A stretch of 15,161 nt of DNA from an uncultured Prevotellaceae bacterium (lineage in GTDB: Bacteria; Bacteroidota; Bacteroidia; Bacteroidales; Bacteroidaceae): the NCBI GenBank assembly GCA_937877605.1, contig CALFJA010000108.1, positions 1-15,161 of the forward strand, in the 5' to 3' direction. The position numbers and the translations under genes were made by a program. This document shows positions 8,353 to 14,853 of this stretch, one piece after another. How positions within the stretch are numbered: the stretch's first letter is position 1; the number at the start of each line of letters is the position of its first letter. Below the pieces are notes generated by a model, which saw only the letters and a program-made list of their open reading frames with translations, made no database searches and had not been told where the DNA came from.

Positions 8353-8414
8353 TGATTTCCGGAGAGATGCTGCCCCCTCAGGCATCCCCGTCGGGAGCAG
8401 TCGTTTCGTCGGGT

Positions 8415-8614
8415 CAGGGCCTCGAAGAGGTCCAACTCTCTGTAACTGCTGGGCGCAACGCAGTGGAGACCTGCAGAGGATACCGCCAACCCGTATTCCC
8501 TCCCCCTCCTTCCGTGCCGCAGTGCGGGAGGAGGGGGGATTTGTGCGTGCCCGCTCCTTCCTGCAGGCACTTGCTCCGCAAGCACCCGCAGCTATCCAGA
8601 TATGCCCCCGTTGG
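8415..8614 (+). repeat. ~200-bp structured repeat, full copy (R3)
   Basis: This is the second full copy of the 7945-8144 element. The first hairpin reads GGCCTC-GAA-GAGGTC, a compensatory change relative to R1 and R2. The long GC-rich stem (8502-8517 with 8522-8537, loop CGCA) keeps every pair, using three wobbles. The stretch from ATTTGTGCGTGCCC to GCAGCTA is identical to R2. It ends about 150 bases before topB. Confidence 0.8.
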
Positions 8615-8763
8615 GGACAGCCACGCCGTCAGCGCGGAGGGAAGGGATGTATGTGGGGGCAGTCGTGCCGACAAGGAGGAAATACAGTCGCAGGACGGGT
8701 TGTAAACAAAAAATCATAACCGGCAGGCAGGGCTCCGGGATTTTTTTCGTACATTTGCGGCAA
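8615..8763. other. Intergenic segment upstream of topB
   Basis: It contains short echoes of the repeat island (GGGGGCAGTCGTGCCGAC near 8656, GTCAGCGCGGAGGG near 8628), then an AT-rich stretch and the topB promoter box. No gene or terminator was recognised. The open frame running through here into topB is translated repeat sequence. Confidence 0.5.
8750..8757 (+). promoter_or_regulatory. Probable topB promoter -7 box
   Basis: TACATTTG matches TAnnTTTG exactly and ends only six bases before the topB ATG (8764). No clear -33 TTTG is visible 19-21 bases upstream, so the box may be weak or activator-dependent. If used, it predicts an mRNA with almost no leader. Confidence 0.5.
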
Positions 8764-10707
8764 ATGATTGTCTGTATCGCAGAGAAACCAAGCGTGGCAC
8801 GGGACATCGCCCGCGTTATCGGTGCCACAACACAGAAGAACGGCTACATGGAAGGCAACGGCTACCAGGTGACCTGGACCTTCGGACACCTGTGTACGCT
8901 GAAAGAACCCCACGACTATACCGAGCAGTGGAAACGCTGGTCGCTCTCGTCGCTGCCGATGATACCGCCCCGCTTCGGCATCAAACTCATCGACGACGAC
9001 GGCATCAAGCGCCAGTTTGCCGTGATAGAGCAACTCATGCAGCAGGCCGACGGCATCATCAACTGCGGCGATGCCGGCCAGGAGGGTGAACTGATACAGC
9101 GCTGGGTGATGCAGAAAGCGCAGGCCAAGTGTCCCGTACGGCGCCTGTGGATATCGTCGATGACCGACGAAGCCATCCGCGAAGGCTTTGCCCACCTGGA
9201 AGACCAGCACCAGCGCGACTCGCTGTACATGGCCGGTCTCTCCCGCGCCATCGGCGACTGGATACTCGGAATGAACGCCACACGGCTCTACACGCTGAAA
9301 TACGGCCGTGAAAGGCAAGTGCTCTCCATCGGCAGGGTGCAGACACCCACGCTGGCACTCATCGTCAACCGCCAGAAGGAAATAGAGAACTTCGTGCCCC
9401 AGCCCTACTGGGTGCTTGCCACCATCTACCGCGACACCCTCTTCACCGCCGTCCTCCCCGACGAGGAGAAGGACGAAGGCACAGCCGACGACAAGGCCGG
9501 CAAGAAGGAAAAGGCCGACAAGAACGCCCATCCCAAGGGCTTCCTCACCAAGGAAGAGGGCGAAGAAGCATTCAAACTGATAGAGGGCAAGCCCTTCACC
9601 GTGACCGGCGTGCAGAAGAAGAACGGCACGGAGGCACCGCCCTTCCTCTACGACCTCACCTCGCTGCAGGTGGACTGCAACCGGAAATACGGCTTCTCGG
9701 CCGAGACCACCCTCAATCTCATCCAAAGCCTCTACGAGAAAAAACTCACCACCTACCCCCGCGTCGACACCCAGTACCTGCCCGACGATGTCTATCCGAA
9801 GTGCCCCGCCGTCATGAACGGGCTCTTCCAGACAAGCACAAACGGGCAGCGTCCCTATGCCGAACTGGTGAAAACGCTGGGCGGACGGGCACTGCGCAAA
9901 TCGAAAAAGGTGTTCAACACCAGCAAGGTTACCGACCACCACGCCATCATCCCGACGGAAATCGTAGCCCGCGGACTTACCGACATGGAACAGAAAGTCT
10001 ACGACCTGGTGGCCCGCCGCTTCATAGCCGCCTTCTATCCCGACTGCAAATTCTCCACCACCACCGTCACCGGCAAGGTTGACAGCATCCAGTTCAAGGC
10101 CACGGGTAAGGAAATCCTCGACCCGGGATGGCGCGTTGTCTACGCCAGGCAGACCTCCGACAGCAGCGACGGCGACGACACTGACAACAAGGAAGAGAAT
10201 ACCCTGCCCACCTTCACCAAGGGAGAGAGCGGCGAACACCGCCCCACCCTCACCGAGAAGCAGACCAACCCGCCGGCATGGTACACCGAGGCAACCCTCC
10301 TGCGGGCCATGGAAACGGCCGGAAAGTTTGTCGACGACGAGTCACTGCGCGACGCCCTGAAGGAAAACGGCATCGGCCGGCCCTCGTCGCGTGCCGGAAT
10401 CATCGAGACACTGTTCAAGCGCAACTACATACGCAGGGACCGGAAACGCCTCGTTGCCACCCAGACCGGCGTGGAACTCATCGACATCATCAAGGAGGAA
10501 CTGCTCAAGAGCTGCGAACTTACCGGCATCTGGGAGAAGAAACTGCGCGATATCGAAAAACATGCGTACGACCCCAGGCAGTTCATTGACGAACTGAAGG
10601 AACAAATCAACCAGATAGTCATTCAGGTGCTGAGCGACAACTCCAACCGTACCGTCGCCGTAACCACCAACGAAGACACCAAGAAAAAGAAGAAGAAAAA
10701 AACCTAA
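8764..10707 (+). CDS. topB: DNA topoisomerase III (type IA)
   Basis: The 647-residue protein passes single DNA strands through a transient break, and type III enzymes work with RecQ to decatenate recombination intermediates. The start MIVCIAEKPSVARDIA at 8764 is the canonical family N-terminus with the TOPRIM Glu (E7). The TOPRIM acidic motif is GDAGQEGEL (102-110), where many relatives have DPDREGE. The catalytic Tyr is Y331 in TTYPRVDTQYL, with R333 beside it. A charged insertion rich in Lys, Asp and Glu spans about 233-258, and another acidic stretch lies at 465-480. The C-terminus is a seven-Lys run instead of zinc fingers. The longer open frame upstream translates repeat DNA and is rejected. 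The stop TAA (10705-10707) overlaps the recQ stop on the other strand. Confidence 0.95.
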   Translation: MIVCIAEKPSVARDIARVIGATTQKNGYMEGNGYQVTWTFGHLCTLKEPHDYTEQWKRWSLSSLPMIPPRFGIKLIDDDGIKRQFAVIEQLMQQADGIINCGDAGQEGELIQRWVMQKAQAKCPVRRLWISSMTDEAIREGFAHLEDQHQRDSLYMAGLSRAIGDWILGMNATRLYTLKYGRERQVLSIGRVQTPTLALIVNRQKEIENFVPQPYWVLATIYRDTLFTAVLPDEEKDEGTADDKAGKKEKADKNAHPKGFLTKEEGEEAFKLIEGKPFTVTGVQKKNGTEAPPFLYDLTSLQVDCNRKYGFSAETTLNLIQSLYEKKLTTYPRVDTQYLPDDVYPKCPAVMNGLFQTSTNGQRPYAELVKTLGGRALRKSKKVFNTSKVTDHHAIIPTEIVARGLTDMEQKVYDLVARRFIAAFYPDCKFSTTTVTGKVDSIQFKATGKEILDPGWRVVYARQTSDSSDGDDTDNKEENTLPTFTKGESGEHRPTLTEKQTNPPAWYTEATLLRAMETAGKFVDDESLRDALKENGIGRPSSRAGIIETLFKRNYIRRDRKRLVATQTGVELIDIIKEELLKSCELTGIWEKKLRDIEKHAYDPRQFIDELKEQINQIVIQVLSDNSNRTVAVTTNEDTKKKKKKKT

Positions 10708-12608
10708 CGCTTCTTCAGACGGATAAACTCCCCTTCAAACTCCACCTTCTCTTCAAGCACAAGTTGCCGAACAGCCGCTCCCAGCAGGGGCTTGCGGATG
10801 TCCAGGAGGCCCAGTTCGTGCATGTAATGCGGCCCCCCATCTGCCAGGACTTCCAGGATGCGGGCCATCTCCGGCGTGTCAAAGTCGCTGGAAACCCCGT
10901 GCTTCCCCTTGTCCAGACAGACATCGCAATGGCCGCAGTCGACGGCATCGGTCTCGCCGAAATAGACCAGCAACTGGCGACTCCGGCAGAAGCGGTCGCC
11001 CTGGGCATAGGCAATCATGGCATGGATGCGCTCGTAGAAACTCTCTATACGGTCCTCATAGATAGCCTTGGGGATGACAATCTGCGCCTTGTCGAGCCTC
11101 CGCGTCAGGAAGGTTACGGTCGGCATGTTGCGCTGTGGGATGTAATGCAGGATGCGTTGCTGGCTCAGCCCCTTCAGCAAAAGGTAAATCTCCTCGCGCG
11201 ATTCATGAGTAATCTCGCAGAGCAAGCCCTCGTCAATGTAGACATAATCAATGAAAAGGCCGCCGTAGTTGCGCAGCATGGCCGTGATGACAGCCTCCTG
11301 CCGCGGTGAAAGACTGTTCAGGCGCGACAGCTCGTGCCGCTCCAAGAGCATCTTGACGCGCGACTTCGAGTCGTTGTCCGCATCGAAATGGATGTATTTG
11401 GCCGAGGCTAACAAGTGCATTGCCGACTGCACATGGAGCGGGAAATGCCTGTAGGTTTTTGAGAAGCGGTCTGTGTCGAACAGGAAGGTGTGGCCCTGCC
11501 CCATTCCCTCCGCCACCTGGAAATACGACCCGAGTTCCTCGTACACCTGGGAGATGAACTCACGCGATGGGAAATTGTCCGACACGCGGCGCTTGAGCAT
11601 TTGGGTGTCGCTACTGCCATAGAGGAGGACGGCATACGCCCGCTTGCCATCGCGGCCTGCACGGCCTGCCTCCTGGAAGTAGGCTTCGGGCGAATCGGGT
11701 GCATGATAGTGGAGGACAAGGCGTACATTGTTCTTGTTGATGCCCATTCCGAAGGCATTCGTGGCCACGATGATGCGTTTCTTTCCCTCGGTCCAGAGGC
11801 GCTGGTGGTTGTTTTTCTCGGCACGGTCGAGTCCGGCATGGTAGTAGGTGGCATCGAGTCCCTCCTGGCTGAGCAGGTCGGCCAGCATCTTCGTGTGGGC
11901 CCTGGTACGCACATAGACAATGGCCGGGCCGTCGACGGCCGACAGGATGTGCCGCATCTCATCGCGTTTGTTATCCGTATGGCGGACGACATAGGAGAGA
12001 TTGGGTCGCGAAAAACTCATGACAAAGACCCGCTGATCGTGGAACCGGAGTTGCAGTTGAATGTCGTTCATGACCTCGCGGGTGGCCGTTGCGGTGAGTG
12101 CCAGTACGGGAACGCCTGGCAGGAGTTCGCGTATCTTGGCAATTTCGAGGTAGTGCGGGCGGAAGTCGTAGCCCCACTGGCTGATGCAGTGCGCCTCGTC
12201 GACGGTGATGAGGCTCACCTTCATGCGGCTGAGCTTGGCCAGGAAGAGGGTTGACGAGAGGCGTTCGGGGGAGAGGTAGAGGATTTTCACGCCGCCAAAG
12301 ACGGCATTGTCGAGAACGCGAAGTATCTGCTGGCGCATCATCCCCGAGTGGATTGCCTCGGCCTGGATGCCCCTTTCGCGGAGCTGTGAGACCTGGTCGA
12401 TCATCAGGGCAATGAGAGGCGTGATGACAAGGCACATCCCTTCGCTGGCAAGTGCCGAGACCTGGAAGGTGATGGACTTGCCTCCTCCGGTGGGCATGAG
12501 GCCCAGCGTGTCGTGCCCACCGGCTATGCTTTCGATGATTTCGCGCTGTATGCCGCGGAAATCGTCGTAGCCCCAGTAGGTTTGCAGTATGGTTTGAAAT
12601 TTGTCCAA
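10704..12608 (-). CDS. recQ: ATP-dependent DNA helicase RecQ
   Basis: This 634-residue superfamily 2 helicase unwinds DNA 3' to 5' in recombination and fork repair. Visible motifs are the N-terminal YWGYDDFRGIQREII (11-25), Walker A PTGGGKS (39-45), DEAH (137-140), the RecQ aromatic-rich loop after it (ISQWGYDFRPHY), LTATAT (171-176), and motif VI QEAGRAGRDG (312-321). Four Cys (541, 558, 561, 564) form a likely zinc site, but about 190 residues follow the helicase core before them. That layout differs from E. coli RecQ, where the site follows the core closely. No HRDC domain is evident. The start is TTG at 12608, two bases after the recJ stop, supported by family N-terminal alignment from memory. 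It is the second gene of a recJ-recQ operon and converges on topB. Confidence 0.93.
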   Translation of the reverse strand: MDKFQTILQTYWGYDDFRGIQREIIESIAGGHDTLGLMPTGGGKSITFQVSALASEGMCLVITPLIALMIDQVSQLRERGIQAEAIHSGMMRQQILRVLDNAVFGGVKILYLSPERLSSTLFLAKLSRMKVSLITVDEAHCISQWGYDFRPHYLEIAKIRELLPGVPVLALTATATREVMNDIQLQLRFHDQRVFVMSFSRPNLSYVVRHTDNKRDEMRHILSAVDGPAIVYVRTRAHTKMLADLLSQEGLDATYYHAGLDRAEKNNHQRLWTEGKKRIIVATNAFGMGINKNNVRLVLHYHAPDSPEAYFQEAGRAGRDGKRAYAVLLYGSSDTQMLKRRVSDNFPSREFISQVYEELGSYFQVAEGMGQGHTFLFDTDRFSKTYRHFPLHVQSAMHLLASAKYIHFDADNDSKSRVKMLLERHELSRLNSLSPRQEAVITAMLRNYGGLFIDYVYIDEGLLCEITHESREEIYLLLKGLSQQRILHYIPQRNMPTVTFLTRRLDKAQIVIPKAIYEDRIESFYERIHAMIAYAQGDRFCRSRQLLVYFGETDAVDCGHCDVCLDKGKHGVSSDFDTPEMARILEVLADGGPHYMHELGLLDIRKPLLGAAVRQLVLEEKVEFEGEFIRLKKR

Positions 12609-12610
12609 GC

Positions 12611-14335
12611 CTACTCTTCTTCTGCGGGATGAATGTCCTCTATCTGCAACTGCACGGCATTGTGCTTGTAGATATTGTCCTCGATGGTATAGGCTATGTC
12701 GAAGGCGCGCTTCGACTTGATGTAGCGTGCGGCCTCGCTCTGTCCGAATGCGATGCCGTTGACCACATTTGACGACTTGGAGTCGACCAGTTCCAGTTTG
12801 ATGTGCTCCTGTTCGCGTCCTACGACCTTGCTGGTGCCGTAGTCGTAGACGCCCTCCGTGGCGAACACGGGCTTTGGGTTGCCCGGTCCGAGGGGTGAGA
12901 AGCGTTTCAGGTCGGAGTGGAAGCGCTTGGTGATGTCCTTGAAGTCGAGCAGCGCGTCGATTTCCAGATAGGGCTCAATCTGCATGGGATGGATGTGGCT
13001 TTCGACATACTGCTGGAAGCGGCGGCGGAATTCCGGTATCTTGTCCCAGGGGAGTGTCAGTCCGCAGGCATAGGTGTGTCCTCCGAAGTTGACCATAAGG
13101 TCGCGGCAGGACTTGATGGCCGAGTAGACATCGAAGCCGTGCACGCTGCGTGCCGAGCCTGTGGCGTTGTCGCCGTCGCGTGTCAGCACCACCGTGGGGC
13201 GGCTGTAGAGTTCTGTCATGCGGGAGGCAACGATGCCTATGACGCCCTTCTTCCAGTGTTCGTCGTAGATGACGATGGACGAGCGGTGCTTCTGGCTCTC
13301 GAGGCGTTCCACAATCTGGTTGGCTTCTTCCGTCATCTGCTTGTCTATGTCCTTGCGCTGTTCGTTGTACTCGTTGATGTGAGTTGCCTTGGCGAGTGCC
13401 GCTGCGAGGTCGCGCTCCACCAGCAGGTCTACGGTTTCCTTGCCCGACTCCATGCGTCCGGATGCATTGATGCGTGGACCTATCTTGAAGACGATGTCGC
13501 TCATGGCGAGTTCCCTTCCGGTAAGCCCACAGATGTCGATGATGGCTTTCAGGCCGACGCTCGGGTTGTGGTTGAGCTGGTTCAGTCCGTGGAATGCGAG
13601 GATGCGGTTCTCGTCAACGACATTGACCAGGTCGGCAGCGATGCTCACCGCGCAGAGGTCGAGCAGGGGGATGAGCCGCGAGAAGGGTATGCCGTTGTTC
13701 TTGGCGAAGGCCTGCATGAACTTGAATCCCACGCCGCAGCCGCACAGGTGCTTGAAAGGATAGGTGTCGTCCTCCCGCTTCGGGTTGAGCACGGCCACTG
13801 CCTGGGGCAGCTGCTCGTCGGGAACATGGTGGTCGCAGACGATGAAGTCGATGCCAAGCGTCTTGGCGTAGGCAATCTCCTCGACGGCCTTTATGCCGCA
13901 GTCGAGGATGATGATGAGTTTGACACCCGTCTTCCGGGCGTAGTCTATTCCCTTCTGCGTCACCCCGTAGCCGTCGTCGTAGCGGTCGGGGATATAGTAG
14001 TCGATGTTGGAATAGAATTGCTGCAAGAATTTGTAGACCAATGCCACGGCGGTGCAGCCGTCGACATCGTAGTCACCGTACACCAGTATGCGCTCCTTGC
14101 GCCCCATGGCATCGTTCAGACGGTCGACCGCAAGGTCCATGTCCTTCATGAGGAAGGGGTTTATCAGGTCGGCCAACTGCGGGCGGAAGAATCGCTTGGC
14201 AGCACTCTCCGTATTGATGCCGCGGCGGATGAGCAGGTTGGCAAGGATGGGATTGAGCGAGAGTTTCTCGCCAAGTTCCTTAGCCGCTTGCTGCTCCTCG
14301 GGTGTTGGTGGTTCGTAGTTCCATTTGAAGTGCAT
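12611..14335 (-). CDS. recJ: Single-stranded-DNA-specific exonuclease RecJ
   Basis: The 574-residue 5' to 3' exonuclease acts on single-stranded DNA in RecF-type recombination and mismatch and base-excision repair, often on ends opened by RecQ. The DHH phosphoesterase motifs are GDYDVDG (87-93), DCG (145-147), DHH (168-170) and an IAADLVNV segment (232-239). The DHHA1 domain has GGHTYACG (418-425), and a C-terminal OB-type region follows from about 455. I chose the ATG at 14335 (MHFKWNYE) because the 36-codon extension to 14443 crosses the promoter boxes and lacks family similarity. recQ follows two bases after the stop, so translation of the two is probably coupled. Confidence 0.95.
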   Translation of the reverse strand: MHFKWNYEPPTPEEQQAAKELGEKLSLNPILANLLIRRGINTESAAKRFFRPQLADLINPFLMKDMDLAVDRLNDAMGRKERILVYGDYDVDGCTAVALVYKFLQQFYSNIDYYIPDRYDDGYGVTQKGIDYARKTGVKLIIILDCGIKAVEEIAYAKTLGIDFIVCDHHVPDEQLPQAVAVLNPKREDDTYPFKHLCGCGVGFKFMQAFAKNNGIPFSRLIPLLDLCAVSIAADLVNVVDENRILAFHGLNQLNHNPSVGLKAIIDICGLTGRELAMSDIVFKIGPRINASGRMESGKETVDLLVERDLAAALAKATHINEYNEQRKDIDKQMTEEANQIVERLESQKHRSSIVIYDEHWKKGVIGIVASRMTELYSRPTVVLTRDGDNATGSARSVHGFDVYSAIKSCRDLMVNFGGHTYACGLTLPWDKIPEFRRRFQQYVESHIHPMQIEPYLEIDALLDFKDITKRFHSDLKRFSPLGPGNPKPVFATEGVYDYGTSKVVGREQEHIKLELVDSKSSNVVNGIAFGQSEAARYIKSKRAFDIAYTIEDNIYKHNAVQLQIEDIHPAEEE

Positions 14336-14389
14336 TATGATAATTTTTGATTGTTGTCTTTCATGGCTCACTGGGATACAATAGGTGCT

Positions 14390-14405
14390 CAAAATTACAA
14401 AAATA
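14390..14405 (-). promoter_or_regulatory. recJ-recQ promoter boxes
   Basis: Two abutting exact TAnnTTTG matches occur on the minus strand: TAATTTTG (14397-14390) and TATTTTTG (14405-14398). Initiation from the first would begin near 14383, giving a leader of about 48 bases. Neither has a convincing -33 element, so which is used is undecided. Confidence 0.55.
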
Positions 14406-14510
14406 ATTTTGTTCCGGCAGTATTTCGGAAGATTTATATGCATTTTTTTGCAAACGGCAGTTTTCGGAGCGTTTACGAGCGTCCTCGCTACGACCGGATT
14501 TCCATCGTTT

Positions 14511-14626
14511 TCCGTTTAGGCCCCAAACGCATCGCAACTGCCGCCCAAACGCGCTGCAAAAGAGCCCCAAACGGAATGCGTTTGGGGCTCTTTTGCAACC
14601 CGTTGGCAATCAATCGGTTGCAAGGA
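14511..14626 (+). repeat. 116-bp dispersed repeat, copy 3, with 19-bp perfect hairpin
   Basis: It begins TCCGTTTAGG and ends GGTTGCAAGGA, and aligns gap-free with the copies at 1954-2069 and 8237-8352. Units of CCCAAACG are spaced by 22 bases. In this copy the third unit and its inverted partner make a perfect 19-bp stem (14555-14573 with 14579-14597) around the 5-base loop GAATG. The equivalent hairpin in the other copies is shorter and imperfect. Confidence 0.88.
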
Positions 14627-14641
14627 TGCGCGCTTGTAGGT

Positions 14642-14722
14642 CATAACCCCTCTGCATTTCCCCTTATCGTAAGGGGAGAAAAAGGTTCCCCTCTTGATTC
14701 AAGAGGAGCCAGGGGAGTTATG
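14642..14722. repeat. Nested-hairpin palindromic element (three-way junction)
   Basis: Outer arms CATAAC (14642-14647) and GTTATG (14717-14722) extend inward through CCC/GGG with a small bulge. They enclose two hairpins: TCCCCTTA-TCG-TAAGGGGA (14659-14677) and CCTCTTG-ATT-CAAGAGG (14690-14706). The 81-base layout is typical of REP/MITE-like palindromic repeats. A promoter follows about 70 bases downstream, so it does not obviously terminate anything in this window. Confidence 0.75.
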
Positions 14723-14790
14723 TTGCCAGCGGCGTTCCGTCCCCCCACGGGACAAGGCAAAGGCGGACGGAAGAGAAATATAGGCCACGA

Positions 14791-14830
14791 TTTTGCGCAA
14801 TAAGCGAATTTCACTATCTTTGCCGATAGT
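14791..14830 (+). promoter_or_regulatory. Promoter of the ribonucleotide reductase-like gene, with overlapping dyad
   Basis: TTTTG (14791-14795) is followed, 19 bases later, by TATCTTTG (14815-14822), an almost ideal Bacteroidetes -33/-7 pair. A perfect dyad, ACTATC-TTTGCC-GATAGT (14813-14830), overlaps the -7 box and could be an operator. It does not match the NrdR box I remember. The leader would be about 25 bases. Confidence 0.7.
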
Positions 14831-14853
14831 ATAACAGCAAAGACACAACGACT

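Noticed and set aside
7856..8614. CRISPR array
   Set aside because: Repeat units are about 200 bp, differ in extent, and are not separated by uniform short spacers. No cas genes are present.
7945..8614. Insertion sequence remnant carrying a transposase
   Set aside because: No transposase-like peptide was found in any frame and no flanking target duplication could be seen. A non-autonomous element remains possible.
7725..8705. Several overlapping open frames of 70-145 codons on both strands of the repeat island
   Set aside because: The same peptide fragments recur because the DNA repeats. Frames differ between repeat copies and no start sites or domains support them.
8602..8763. 54-codon N-terminal extension of topB
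   Set aside because: It lies partly in repeat R3, spans the promoter box, and precedes the canonical MIVCIAEKPS start.
8629..10239. 536-codon open frame on the minus strand inside topB
   Set aside because: It is antisense to a gene with full family motifs and shows no recognisable domain. Long antisense frames are expected from the GC-rich codon use of topB.
12917..14350. 477-codon open frame on the plus strand opposite recJ
   Set aside because: It mirrors recJ, lacks any domain I recognise and has no promoter of its own. It is a codon-bias shadow.
14626..14853. Upstream remnant of the reductase catalytic domain
   Set aside because: Frames in this stretch contain stops and only translate repeat and hairpin sequence. 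No reductase motifs were visible.
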